A stretch of DNA of 64,000 bases from Stylonectria norvegica. Its lineage: Eukaryota; Ascomycota; Sordariomycetes; Hypocreales; Nectriaceae. The translations under genes and the position numbers were made by a program. This document shows positions 35,112-47,988 of this stretch, piece by piece (position 1 is the first letter of the stretch; each line of letters begins with the position of its first letter). The DNA lies in contig JAANBC010000162.1 in NCBI GenBank assembly GCA_014621405.1, forward strand, positions 1 through 64,000, given 5' to 3'. The notes beneath the pieces were generated by a model that made no database searches, was not told where the DNA came from, and was given only the letters and a program-made list of their open reading frames with translations.

Positions 35112-37116
35112 ATGGACTTCGAGAAGCTCTCCATCACCGCTCGTAAGATCATCGTCGGCATCGACTTCGGCACCACCTACTCGGGTGTCGCCTGGGCAGA
35201 GACCCAGCGCCCCGACCGTCGCACCGCCATCACCACTTGGCCCGTTAGCAAGACGATCCGCGAGGGCGAGTCGTCCGACAAGGTCCCTACCAAGCTCCGT
35301 TACAACGGCGATGATGTCCAATGGGGCTTCTCCATTCCCCTGACCGCGCCCCAGGACGAGGTTATCGAGTGGTTCAAGCTGTAAGTTTTTGGTCTCAATA
35401 TACCATTATCCAAGGATTCCGCCATAGTTTACATCGCTTGTCACCTCATCCATGTATTTGTCCTTTCAGACTGACATTCCTTTAGCGATCTAGATCCTTC
35501 TCTCCAGGCCATGGGTCAAGCTGTCGGTTCTGATGGCGCCCGCGGTGGCCGCAACGTCGACAAGCTCGTTACCGACTACATCTCGGAGCTCGGTGACCAT
35601 CTCATGTACACGCTCCGCGAGAAGCTCGGTGACAGCATCGTCAAGAGCACTCCTCTCGAGTTCGTTGTAACTGTTCCCGCTATTTGGAGTGACCTCGCCA
35701 AGGATAGGACCAAGAAAGCCTGCCAGAAAGCCTCGGGGTTGTCCGCAACCACCCAGCCCGTCCACCTGGTCTCGGAGCCCGAGGCGGCTGCTATCTATGC
35801 CCTTCATGGACTTGACCCTCACGGCCTGAAAATTGGCGAGACCGTCGTCGTCGTTGATGCTGGTGGTGGTACTGTCGATCTGATCTCTTACACCATCACT
35901 AGTCTCAAGCCCATCCTTGAGGTTGAGGAAGCTGCCCCAGGATCTGGTGCCCTCTGTGGCTCCACCTTCCTCAACATGCGTTTCGCCAAGTATCTCAAGG
36001 CAAAGCTTGGAAAGGAAGAAGGCTTCGATGAAGAGGTCTTGGCCGAGGCCATGGAGGTCTTCGAAAAGAAGGTAAATTGTACTCCGCATAGCTATTTCTT
36101 CAGCTCAGGCTAACACTCGGCAGGTAAAACGCCAATTTGCCTTCAACGCAGCCCCAGATGAGACCTACACCATTCCCGTCGGCGGTCTCGCCAACAACAA
36201 GGCCCTTGGCATCACCCGCGGTCGTTTTGCTCTCAAGGCCTCCGATCTACAAACCATCTTCGAGCCCGTCGTCCTCGAGGTTATTCGTCTCGTCAAGGAC
36301 CAGATCACTGCGAGCAACGTGCCCATCCGCGCCGTCCTACTCGTCGGTGGCTTCGGCGCCTCCAACTACCTTAAGGAGCGCCTTCGCAACTCGGTTGACA
36401 AGAAGATCCAGATCATGCAGCCTCCCAACGCTTGGCAGGCTGTCGTTCAGGGCGCTGTCATGAAGGGCCTAGCCAACAGCGCCCCGGAGCAGCTCACCAT
36501 GGTCAAGGTGAAGAACCGCAAAGCGCGCAAGCACTACGGCACCGAGTGGAGGTCTCGCTGGGACGATAAGTTGCACGCCGGCCTCAAGGACAAGAGGCAA
36601 TGGTGCGGTCTTGATGGATGCTACAAGGTCCACGCCATGGAGTGGTTCATCCAAAGGGTAAACTTCACGCATCCCATGGCTTTTAGGGGCTCTTGCTAAT
36701 TGTTAATAGGGCGACCAAGTCTCTGAGAACGAGCCTTTCTACACATCCTTTGTCTGGACCGGCCTAGTCAGCCAGGGTCGTATCCGCAAGATCAAGATGA
36801 CCATCTACAGCGATCAGACTGCACGCGACGCTCCGGTTACTCGTGACGACAACGTCAAAGTCCTCGCCAACGTCGAAGCCGACGTCAGCCACATCCCCGA
36901 GAACCTCCTGCAGCGCCGACAGGGCAATGACGGGCAATGGTACTACGAGCTGAGCTGCAAGATTGAAGCCGTCTACCTCTCAGCATCGACGACATACACC
37001 CTTTTGTACAACAGTATGTTTCCTCTCTCCCCTCGCTACTGCCCCGTATCATTACACAACGCTAACTCCTTCCTTCAGACCAGAGATATAACACAGTGAC
37101 TTGCGAATACGTCTAG
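35112..37116 (+). CDS. Hsp70-like actin-fold ATPase (HSPA12-like)
   Basis: Exons 35112..35380, 35486..36071, 36124..36657, 36710..37013 and 37079..37116 give 576 residues. The Hsp70/actin nucleotide pocket is complete: phosphate-1 loop IVGIDFGTTYSGVAW, phosphate-2 loop VVVDAGGGTVDLISY, and adenosine motif AVLLVGGFGASNYLKERL. It lacks the canonical Hsp70 peptide-binding domain and EEVD tail, and is shorter than Hsp70. This is typical of the expanded fungal Hsp70-like family related to animal HSPA12. A cytosolic location is likely, as there is no signal peptide. The substrate is unknown. It is convergent with the DOCK gene. Confidence 0.9.
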
Positions 37117-37849
37117 AGACATGAAAGAGTTTCTGGTGTTTGGAGGTTTTGCTATTTCTGGGAGTTTTCAGCGCTTCTTCTTGTTGCCAGATAGATTGAC
37201 AGCTGCACCGGGGGGGGGGTTAGGCTTTGTTTTTATGTAATTACGAATGAATGATACCAGACTCATCAATCTTATCTCTCCGGATCTACATTGTCACACA
37301 ACACTTCACACTATTTCTCGTCCAAAACGAACCTGTGAACGGGAGGAAATAAAATCCATTATCCATACGTGAAACGAAATTCCCCTCCGAACTGCTATAT
37401 ACAGCATGATAGGTATCCAGAACACCAGGCTTACAACAGAAAACGAGTGACAGAAGCTAATTGTAAAAGAAAGAAAAAGAACAGTGCCGACCCTGCGTTT
37501 TCCATCTACCAGGGCCGCGAGGTATCAAACTCATCCCGAAGTCCCCCCTTTCCTCATCTCGTGTGGGGGGCAGTGAAGGCAAAATGTTCATCATACAGGT
37601 ACACCCCGCGATGCGTTTCTAGTAGCATCCTCTTCCTCTCCTCATCTCACCTCTACTTTTATAGAAAGAAGATCTTTGGTAAACAACGCAAAATAGGAAA
37701 GTGTGTGACAAGATGTAGCTCTCTCTGCTCTGCGTTCATCGAAGGTAGTCGTTGCTGTTATTCTGGTGTTGCGCAGCGTCGGCAGCCTTGGCTGCTGCTG
37801 AATCTTCGAATCCGACATTGTATCGCCCAAAGTACGCTCGGAAGAAGTC
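37117..37849. other. Intergenic between convergent Hsp70-like and DOCK genes
   Basis: These 733 bases are two 3' flanks, with a 10-base G run near 37210. No gene was seen. Confidence 0.5.
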
Positions 37850-40800
37850 CTACTCCTCATCCAAGCTGCCCATCATCCCGTTGGCTTTGCCGCTCTTCTT
37901 GCCAATCTTCAGCATGCTGAGTCGCTTGCGCACGCTTCCCTTTTTTGCCAGCACGGCAGGTTTCTCGGTCCCGCTGTCCTCACTAGTTACTACGTGTTCG
38001 AAGCTCTCTTTGCCGACCAGCGGGCTGGCTGGGACGTCGTGGTGCTTTTCCTCCGTTGACTGTACGCGGAAGAAGCTATGCCGGCGGTTCTCCTTGCTGG
38101 TAGTTTGGCTGATGCTGTGGCCATGGCTGTGAATGCTCGACGTCTCGGGGTCTCCGCTGTCCTCTTCGTGCTCGGCGGGCGGATCGGGCTCCTTCTTCTT
38201 TCCGCCGAGGAAGCTGAGTCTTGCGCCGCGTTGGCGAAGCGACACGGGTTGGATGACGGATGCCTCTTCGGTTGTGACGCCGTTGAGAGTAGTGCCCATA
38301 TTTTGCTGCTTCGGACTCTGCTCGTTTGACGGAGAAGACTTCCTCCAGGTCGGAGAAGGCGTCGTCGAGACTACTTCACGCTGGACTTGTGGAGGCGTGA
38401 AGTGCGCAATCTCAGGTGCAAAGGCGCTCTCGAAATCTGTTTTAGGAATTAGCCATTTGACATTGACAAATACTCATGAAGATTCAACTTACGAATCTGA
38501 AGTTCCTCGTGTCTTCGCAAGAGGAGCTCGTTCGGGCTTCGAGAGAACATTGCCAAGCACCTTTTGATCATCATGGCGTGGTCGACGAGAGACATCTTGA
38601 TAGCGCTGTCCTGCGAGTCTAGCTCGATCCCGCCTTCACTTTCTTCGTATTCGTCGTCGTCTTTCGGCTCCGGCAACAATTGACGGTAGCATGCCACACT
38701 GTTTTCCGAGCCAGGGTTGACCGACACACTGACGGCGTCAACGAGTAGCTGGGCATTGTCATCATCGCCATCTCCAACCCGACGCTCGAGGATGGTCATC
38801 TCCTGAGTCTTGCGTACGATACGCTCCAGGGCCGTCTCGTGAGCACTGAGGAAAATCTCCTGAGTATCAACGATTTCGCTCCGTCGCAGGATGGTTGGGA
38901 AGGGGTCGGCCGTCGTGAAAACTAGCTTCTCGGCAAAATGCTCCTGAACGGGACCCGAAGTACTCCGCTTCGTGGAAATAGAGAACGTCTGAGGGTGTGA
39001 GGATAGGAGGAAGTCCCGAACCACCTGCGGTACTCGCGCCCGCTGGAATACGTGATGTGTCAAGTCACGATGAGGCGTCGTGGCAGAGATGACCAAAAAT
39101 TGACCTTCAACGTCGTCGACATCGCCTCCTGTGACGATTTGGGCCGCGGGATACTGCTCTTGCATGCGGTCGGTGAAAGCAGAAGCCCGCTCCGTAGGGG
39201 AGCCTTCGTAGACGTACTCCTTATCGCGAAGACTAGTAGGGAAGCCAAGACCTTTGAATGCAACCTTGAAGTATTTCGGGATGAGCTTATCACTCTTCGA
39301 GATTGTCTCGTAAATCGTTGCGATTGCTCGCTCGGTCCTAGCCAACTTGGCAAAGTCGAAGACATTGTTTTCGTACTGATCATGTAACTCTTTGTACGCA
39401 GTCAAAGCATTGTTCCAAGACTCCCCCTCTTCGAAATACTTGATCATGTCAAAGTAGATTCGCTCCTTTCGCTCGAACTGTGTTTGAGCAGGGAACTCTG
39501 GGTCTGGGAGTGCAGGGGTTTGACTCGTGGGGTCCCATTCATACAGATCAGCGTGAAGACGTAGTGCCAATCCCGCTTCCGCATGGTTTTTCGATTCCGC
39601 TTGCAGGTTTGCAAGTTGGTGAACGTAGCGAACAAATATCTCCTCCTTCTGCATATCACGTAGGAATTCCATGAGCCTTAACCGGTTGATGAGGTGCGTT
39701 GCCTCGCCACTCCCGTCACTGCTATGCACAGCAACCAGGAGATCGAGGAATTCGTCGATTGTGCTGATGAGCTCGCGCAGGGCTCCGTACAGCGGATCGT
39801 CTGGGATCTCCGAAAGCGTTTCGAACCGTTCTAGCAGTTCGGCGATGAACAGCTTTTGTAGGATGCTCTCGGTCAGGGGCTTCTCCTTGAAGAACAGATC
39901 CAAGCAGTCGATGGTTTCGGTCTGGACAACCGTAAGGTCTTCGCTCAAGGTCCATTCGCTCACAATCATCGTCTGGAGGACCTCGACAGCCATCCTTCGC
40001 AAGCCCTCGTGCACACTCAGACAAAGCTCGACAATCGGGCCAACAAGCGTCGGCACGTACTGAACTTGATAACCTCCCATCTTGGTCAAGCTGTAACGGG
40101 ACCGCTCGTCGGGACTAGTGTCCCAGCCAATAGCTTCCCATGTCCGGCGCAGAAGCTCAGCGCCGTGCTCTCGAACATCACCAGCAATTTTCCACACGGC
40201 CCTCCTTTTTTGTTCGGGAAACGTCTCCAAAGCAATTGATGAGCTTCCAACTAGTTTCAGCAACGTCGTAAAGAACAGTTTCCACAGCTCCGTGTTAAAC
40301 TTCTCGGCGTCGTCTGGATCAGGGAGAAAAGAGTCCAGCATGATATTAGCCAGATACTGGAGCGTGCGCATTGTTGACTTGTGATGGTGAATGTGGACAC
40401 TTAGCCACTCCGTTGGGTACGCTTCCCCTGTCAGGATGCTCATATGCACCCGAAGCAGGTTCTCCAGAAGTGTTGTTAGATCGTCCTCGGCAAGCTCGAG
40501 TTGCAGTCCCATCGGCGAACTTGAGATAGCAGATAAGATGGCCGAGAGTTCCGCCAAAGCCTCGTCGAACTTAAGATCATCTTCCACCGGTTTTGACGGG
40601 AAGGGGTATGTTGTTGGGAATAGGAGAGACAGCTTGCTGTTGTGTGGACGGGGTGCGGCTAGAATGGCCAGGTATGAGTCGATGATCTTCGGGATGTGAT
40701 CAGGAATTTCAGGGCCAAGATGTTCGAGTTGGCTAGCCAAGACTGAGCAACACAAGCGGATCTGGTCTCTCCATTGATCGTTGACATCGTCAGCGTGCCC

Positions 40801-43800
40801 CCAGTGAGGAGTAATCCATCGCACAGTATTGGCGCTCAGGGCTGATCTCTGGTCCGGATGCGCGAACAAATCCAGTTTCGAGTAGTTAATTATTAATATT
40901 AGTTTGTATAGGACGAGTTTGCCCTTCACTTGTGTGCAGGAGTCCATGAAGTCAATCGCAATATGGAGGATCTCTTCGGTCGTCAAAAGGCCTGCTAGTT
41001 CTGGCAGCCAGGTATGGAAATGCTGCACAGCCAAGGTCTGGCTTCCAACTAGGGCAGGCGCAGAGTTTCGCATCATCTCGTCCAGGGCCTTGAATATCGT
41101 ACGTAGATGACGCGTGAACCCAGTCGTGGTGGAGGTGATCCCTATACCAGCCTCCTTTGCCTTTTGCTGGCCCCGCGCGTGTGTGATGAACTTGAGAATG
41201 TGCCTAACAACTTTGAAGGTCGCACGCAGCTTTCGAGCCGTTTCGGGCTCCGTCGGGTGTTGGAGGAGTCGCGTAAAAGATCGCATGAGACATGGTGTAG
41301 CAAAGGGGTAGTTGAACTTGTTCTCAGCGTAGTGGTCAACCAAAGGACCCAAGTTGAATCTTCGGTCATGCACAATGCCCAGGACTCTAACCAAGGCAGT
41401 GAACACCAAGTCCTCGTACTCATCACTGCCGGAATACTCGACAAGAATGCCGAACAGCGCGTCAAGTACTTCGCTTAGCAATTTGACAACTTCGATCTCG
41501 GGGACGAATATCAGCTGCCTCAGCGCTGTGGGAACTTCCTCTCGTTGTAGGTCCTTCCATCTAAGAAGGCCTAGAATTACCCGGTCTTGCGAGAAACGTG
41601 TGCTGCAAAGATACGTCTCGACACGCAAGACAGCAAGAGGGCCGGTCACTTCCGCAGAATGCTCATCTTTACCTCGAGGACTCCATTGGAGCGACAAGTA
41701 TCCCCCCCTTACCGGCAGGGCCAGGTTTCGCTGTCGATGTGTTCTCGTCTATCTTATAGAGCAAGAGTCCATGAGCTCCATCCCGGATGAATGCCTTGTT
41801 GTCCCACAGAGGCATGTGAGCAACGGCGAAGGGGGGGTTGGGCATGTCGGATAAGAACATAACCACATGTGCGTTGGATACATCGTTGGGGGGCAAGGAA
41901 AGCCGGAGGGTCTGCCGCCATGATTCGCCCCTCTCCGTCGCCACGGACTTGAACGTTGTCAACCCATCGGAGTTGGAGGACGTAAAGATGCAGTTATCTA
42001 TCCTTTCGCCGCTGGGTTTTCGAACCTCGAGTGTAATTTGAAAGTTGCTTCCATGAAGGCTAGGTGGCATAGCCGTCGCGCTGCCACCGTATCGAGAAAG
42101 TAGATGCTGCTTGGCTAAAGCCGCGCCGTCCAAAGTCAGGTAGATATCCGAGCGGGATTTCGTTGGTGCGCCAGAGAATCCCATCTTGTTCGTCTTGGAG
42201 ATGCCGGAGAGCATTGTGGGTGTTGACTTGATCAAAGCATCCGCATCCAGATGATTGAATCCCTTGAGTCGCACCTGTAACCGTTCTCCCCTCCTTGACT
42301 TCTCATAGTAACCTGTCGGGCTGTCCATCAACTCTTTGATCAGAGGGTCCAGTTCTTCGCCAACGTCCTTCTCGGCTGTAAACCTCGCAGATTGTGACCA
42401 GATGCTCACAACCTGCTCGATTTCTTCCGTTTGCTTCATGATGCTGTTGAGCCTCAGCACACCCACTCCGACAGTTCGATCAGCCATTTGAGTTCTCTCC
42501 ACCAGCCCGGCGCTTTTCGACCCTGCTGTAGAGGGGGGGCCACGTCCATCCCGACTGTCGCCACTATTTGTCGCCGGTCGTTCGTCCAGTTGTTCTGTGA
42601 CAGAGTCCATTCGATTCACTGGAGATCCCCTTGAAAATGCCGACCGGCTGCTCTTACCACCCCACATTAGACTCCTCCTAGAAGTCTTACCACTGGAGGA
42701 TGTTGGTTTTTGAGGGTCTCTGGTGTATGAGCTCTGGGGTGCTGTCCCAGATCGAGATGGAGGTTTGGTTGGTAGTATTTGCTGTGAAGATAAAACCTTA
42801 ACCACAAGGTAAAGCTCGGATTCCGCAGACGGTGCATCGCCAACGTCATGTGAAGATAAGTCCGTAAAGAGGGTCCTAGTCTGTGAGTTCTTCGACAAGC
42901 TGCCTATTGTTCCCCCTGAAGGTATCGCTATGGAAAAGCACTCGGAGAGATGAGCCGGTTTGCCGAATTTCGGCTTGCTAGCGAGATAGACGATCAGGGA
43001 GGTTTCCTCGTTCGAGACTCCAGCGAAACCCTTGATCTCAACCAGGAGATGGTGCAGGGCCGTCAGCTCCAAGGTGGGTTGCGGAGGTTCGTCCAAGACG
43101 CTCATGACAGACTGTAATTTTGTGACTTTGACGATACAATCATCCCCCGTCAGAATTCTGCCACGAGCTTCGGGATCTCGCACAATGACTTCTCCTCCAC
43201 AAAGTTTGTTCACCCTTACCAGATCCCATACCGTCTTTTCTCGTAATTTATCGTACTCGTGTGCGGTAAGGACGTTGTATAAAAACTGCTGTCGATTTAG
43301 GTTGAGACTTGCGATCAGTTCCGAAAGCTGATCTAACCGCGCATACTGCCGGGACAGAAGTAGTTCGTGCAGGTTGGTCGAGTGCCATTCTCTTAAGCAC
43401 GATGCAATTTCGTCTATCAGAGGTTCCGAAGCTGATGTCGGTGTTTCGTCTCCTATCTTCAACATGGGCACTGGCGCAGCGGGTCGCGGCGCATCTGGAT
43501 CTCTCTTGACCGGGATAGACAGGCTTCCGAGGGTTCCATTGCGAAGCTCGCCGAGGGGGGTTCGGCTCCTGTTCGCACTGGGTGGCCGGATACCGTTCTT
43601 CTTCTTTTTGCGATCCGCGCCGTTGGTCAAGCCACTCTTGGCAGAGTCGCTCGCGGGTGGAGCGTCACCCGCACCTGCGCCATCGCTCGTACCGTCGTCG
43701 TCGTCGTCGAGTTCATCGGCCTCGCCCAGCATCTCGCGAACTTCGACGCAGCTCCTCGGAAAGATTCCACTAAAGACACGCGCCTCCAGCGTCTGACCCT

Positions 43801-43990
43801 TGACGGAGGTGAGTCCAGCGAGCAAACTGGGAGGGGCTACGAGGTAACCGCGCAGCCAGTGACCGTCGGGCGTCTCCTCGATAATGTAGAGCTCATCGCC
43901 GATTTCGAGCGGCAGGTCGGCCGGGCTTGAGACTGGAAATGGGTAGGTCGCGACGGCGAAGGCGATGCGGGGGAGAGGCTGCCAGGGCAT
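37850..43990 (-). CDS. DOCK-family Rho GTPase exchange factor, frame broken at a poly-G run
   Basis: DOCK (CZH) proteins activate Rac/Cdc42-type GTPases through a DHR-2 domain; the yeast relative is Dck1. The ATG is at 43990. An SH3-like domain opens the protein (ATYPFPVSSPADLPLEIGDE), followed by an Asp-rich linker. A C2/DHR-1 domain lies near residues 610-750. Then come YLSLQWSPRGKDE, YLCSTRF and VILGLLRW as in other DOCK proteins, a long helical region, and DHR-2 in the last third (LHADLYEWDP, QFERKERIYFDMIKYFEEGE, YFKVAFKGLGFP). A final intron 38437..38492 leads to a Ser-rich basic tail. At the 7-G run (41702..41708) the frame shifts by one; with one G fewer the model closes at 2,027 residues. 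Confidence 0.85.
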
Positions 43991-46828
43991 TGAAAGACAC
44001 AGATGTCGGCTTCAAGTCGACGATGATGCTGCAACTGCAAGTGTTCGCGTCCCCAGCAGTCGGCGTGGCTGGACAGCGCGGCTTGCTGGTCGGAAAGACC
44101 TAACACGAGGCGTGGAGTCGAGGCAGGGCCGTATTCGTCGATGCATCAAGGCTCGAGGCGCGCAAGTCTCTGGAAGCGGATGCGACAGCCAATTGCAAAT
44201 TCGTGGATCGGATTCGCGTAGCGCAAGTGGTGTTCGTGGGTAGAAAGTAGTCGGCGTGATTAAAGGCGTGCGAGACAGAGGGAGTTGGGAGTTGCCAGGC
44301 CGAAGAAGAAAGTTGTTAGCTGGCGGCCAAAACCCCTGAGAGCAAACGCGAGATAATAAGGTAGCTGGAGCTGGCAGGGTTCTAGATCGAGGGGTGGCTT
44401 GAAGGACGAGCACCTGGCGCGCGTGGTGGTGGTTGGAGACAGGGAGCTTATGAACTACTGTCTACAAATCAGATGGAAGCCATGGCGAGGAAGAGACTAG
44501 AATATAGAGGAGGAGGAAGCGATCGCGGACGGCACATGCGCACCAAATTTACAATCGTAGCCATAGCCAAAGTACCTGTCAACTATTGTTTCCGTGACGC
44601 TGGCCCTCCGTCTGGTGAGGTGGCAGGGGGGGATTTCCTACGCCCTGACCTTCAAAGTGTCTCTCGATGCCTTTTGCTTTTGCCTTTTTGGGCCTGGGCC
44701 CCAGTCCCTCCCTGGCCGCTATTAATATTGGTACAGTGCATACCTACAGTGCAGTGCCCGTGCAGTAAAAGCGCTTGCTGTAGCGGCTCTGAGCACTCCT
44801 CCTGCGGAAGCACGGGCCGCTGGTTGGCTGGCATCCCCACTGGCTCCAAGTGTTTGGGGCGCTACTGCATCACTACAGGCTGCATTGCACTGTAATTAAC
44901 AGCTCCCCAAGATTGACAGCTGCACGACGGCTGGCAGTTTGCGACGCACCTCCAGTCGGGAAAACGACGTGCATCCGTGGATCCATGATGGATGGTCCGG
45001 GGATCTATTGATGGCCAGTGACCGGGACGGGCCATGCCCTTCAGACAAGCCCCTCCGTCGGCAACACCATTCCACAACGCCTCCCTTGAAATCATGTCTG
45101 TCTACATAAGTCCATCCATGCATCATTATGTCTTGCAGCGTTCCATGTCTCGCAGCTGTTATACCCCCGGTACTGGCACGAGACTTTCGATATCAAATCC
45201 CAGACGCTGAGGCCCTCCCTTCCTGGTACAATTATCATTCACGACCTATTGCGCATGTCGCACTACTTACCCAGTTCTACTGCTAAAATGGACAGATATC
45301 TCTCTTCATGGCCTGATATTAGCCACACTGATAAATCATGAACATCCAACTCCTCGTTCCATGATCCCAGTCAAAGGAGAAAAAAGGGTCGTTGTGAGTC
45401 CGTCGATCATTTTAGCGGCTCAACACATGCCTTGAGTCGAGACTGCAAATCGCTTGCTGTTTCATCGGCATTCCACAGTCTTGGGTGTTCGACATGTTGC
45501 CGTCTATCCGTTTCTATGGAACAGTGAGGTAGTACTTTTTCGCTTCCGCCTTGATGACTGTATTGGTAGGTAGGGACGTTTACTCTCTTACCAATTGTCT
45601 TGTCAAGCTTTAGCTATTCAACGGTTTGACTCATCCCTGACAATGCTGCTTTGTCTATATGCACAACTACCATATTGTTCCCATTGTTCTTCGATCGGAA
45701 GTTTTATGCTGGCAAAAGTCGAGGCGGACAGCACATGCAATCTTTGCAGTCTTTCGATGGCTACAAATGTTATCTGCTACTTGTATACTGGCTGTCGTTA
45801 GATCTCGTGGTGTCACTGCGTCAGCGACCATATTCCTCTTCAATATCCAATTATGAATTGAGCTGTGTTAACCATGCTGAAACAGAACCTAGTCTAAGCG
45901 TATGTCGTAGTGACATATAACTTAAATACTTGGTTACTGAGTTTCATAGCTCGACGTGGGTTCGTCGACGTGTACTTTTCCTCATCGCGGATGCTGCGGT
46001 CCTTCCGCTTCACTCCTATGCTGAAATTCTACTTGCATCTCAAGGGTCGAAGGTTCATCTTCCCAATTGTGATGAGCATAGAACCAAACGCGATCCCTGA
46101 AATAGTTTGGTCGGACTCCGACGCTTTCACGGCCTAGTTTGATATAGAATCAGAGTATGCTTATCCTTTCGGTTTGATTCAGGTAGGACGCACTTACGTT
46201 TGTAGGAAAGCACTGCGTACCTTAATCAACTACGAGTAAGAGAGGAAAACATGTACTAAAAAGTACAAGAAAGAAGTGAAGAAAATAGCGTCCGTTCCAT
46301 TATGAAGTATCGCCCGAAGTTCTCTCCCCAAACCAGCAGTTCATCGCCGAGGCCGCTCATACCCTGGACCAACCCGGGTCGGCGAGCCCCACTGATTGCC
46401 GACCGGAACGGCCCCGCAGGTAAACGGCTCCGAACGCCAGTGACACTAAGGTAATCAGTTTGGATCGAGATACGCAATCATAACTCAGGCCACATTGCGC
46501 AGATTGGCGTTTCATACCGAGATTCGCGCCTTCCATTCCTTCTCTTGCCGTCGAGTATTCTGGACCTGTCCTTCCCAGCCCCTGATATCCATCTTCTATT
46601 CCCCCCCACCTTGCGGTTGCCCCGCCTAGGACCCTGCATGCGCGCGCCTTTTTGGTGACTTCACCGATTCTTTAACAGAGCCTCGCATCGTCCCAGTGCA
46701 TAACAAGAGTCACGCCGCCGCCGCTGGACGAATTTCGAATAACGACATCGACTGTCAGCAGACTTTCATCAGAAATATACACGATACCTTCAAGCTGGTG
46801 CAATCTTCCTCCAACTTTGCACCGCAGA
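43991..46828. promoter_or_regulatory. Divergent region between DOCK and GNAT genes
   Basis: These 2,838 bases contain no gene I can support. Around 44976 there is an ATCC/GGAT-rich palindromic patch. A minus-strand stretch 46132..45988 reads as protein-like for about 45 codons (for example FRDRVWFYAHHNWEDE) but has no start and no match I recognise. Confidence 0.45.
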
Positions 46829-47662
46829 ATGCCATCACACAGTAGCATGGGTACTCCGTTCATCACGTTCCTCGAGCCTAGTAAGCTCGAGGGCTTCCAA
46901 CGCGGGGCGCCACTGGAGCAGCAGCCGCCGACCATTCCTCGCGCCTTTCTCGACGCGATGGAGGTTCGCGAGAAAGTCTTCGTCCAAGAACAAGGGGTGC
47001 CCGCCGACAACGAGTTCGACGCCGATGACCCCCGCTGCTGTCACTGGGTCGTCTACGCCAGCGTCAACAAGACGGAAGAGCTCGAGATCCGCGACAAGGA
47101 GGGCAACGTAGTACAGCCGCGCAAGAGCTCGACTCGGTCCACACCCATCGGCACCGTTCGACTCGTCCCCTTCCCGCATGAGGCGCATCCGAAGGCAGGG
47201 GGCGTATACTGGAACGGCGTCTTAGAAGGTGGCGACGACGGACAGGCGAATGGCACTGGACGACCGGAGGGGGCCTCTGGCGTTGATCGTGCAACCACCC
47301 TCCACGACGGCAAGGAGCCATATGTCAAACTTGGGCGCCTGGCCGTTGTCAAGGAATTTCGTGGTAACCGTCTCGCTGGCCTGCTGGTCAAGACGGTCCT
47401 CAGCTGGCTCAGGTCGAACCCGTCCTTTTTCGATCCCAGCATCAAGGAATTGGGCCTCGAGCAATTAGGCGCAACAAGTGAGAGAGAGGTTCCAAAGTGG
47501 AACGGTTTAGTGTGTGTTCATGCCCAAGAAGCGGTTATTGGAGCATGGAAGAAATTCGGCTTCAAAGTAGACGATGCCATGGGCACTTGGCAGGAGGAAG
47601 GGATCGCTCATGTTGGCATGTTTCAGAGATTGGAATTTGAGCCCAAACAGATCCGCATCTAA
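46829..47662 (+). CDS. GNAT-family N-acetyltransferase
   Basis: This intronless gene encodes 277 residues from the ATG at 46829; a second ATG seven codons on is an alternative. GNAT hallmarks: VREKVFVQEQGVPADNEFD near the N-terminus, a strand pair (HWVVYASV and GTVRLVPFP), the acetyl-CoA loop region GRLAVVKEFRGNRLAGLLV, and the C-terminal AVIGAWKKFGFKV. The layout resembles the glucosamine-phosphate acetyltransferase-like fungal proteins, but is longer because of inserts (GGDDGQANGTGRPEGASG). The acceptor substrate cannot be deduced. It is convergent with RPS5. Confidence 0.85.
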   Translation: MPSHSSMGTPFITFLEPSKLEGFQRGAPLEQQPPTIPRAFLDAMEVREKVFVQEQGVPADNEFDADDPRCCHWVVYASVNKTEELEIRDKEGNVVQPRKSSTRSTPIGTVRLVPFPHEAHPKAGGVYWNGVLEGGDDGQANGTGRPEGASGVDRATTLHDGKEPYVKLGRLAVVKEFRGNRLAGLLVKTVLSWLRSNPSFFDPSIKELGLEQLGATSEREVPKWNGLVCVHAQEAVIGAWKKFGFKVDDAMGTWQEEGIAHVGMFQRLEFEPKQIRI

Positions 47663-47988
47663 GCCATGTTCACGAGCTACGTCTTCACGAATTTGCGATT
47701 AGAGAAACAAAGGGAAGGACAATTGCGATGGAAACTCATTACATATTCTGTGCTGAAAGATTAGACCAAATTTCAGCCCTGTTAGAAAGAATCACAAGAG
47801 AAATCCAATCGAAGCATTAAAACATTTTACTCTCAGGGAGCTCGACTTTTTATTGAGACTCTAGAGCCACCTAAGACAATCCATAGCCGCGTTCCCAGAC
47901 CCGATGAACGCAAAATGCAATTCTGATAAGATGCCGGAACCACGCCAAAGCCGCAACCCCTCCAGTCATAAATCCCCCATTGCACCGT
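47663..47988. other. Intergenic between convergent GNAT and RPS5 genes
   Basis: These 326 AT-richer bases are 3' flanks; nothing else was seen. Confidence 0.5.

Noticed and set aside
41669..41708. A 40-base intron as the explanation of the DOCK frame break
   Set aside because: Far shorter than the other introns here, no branch site, and it removes the conserved YLSL segment; kept only as an alternative in the finding.
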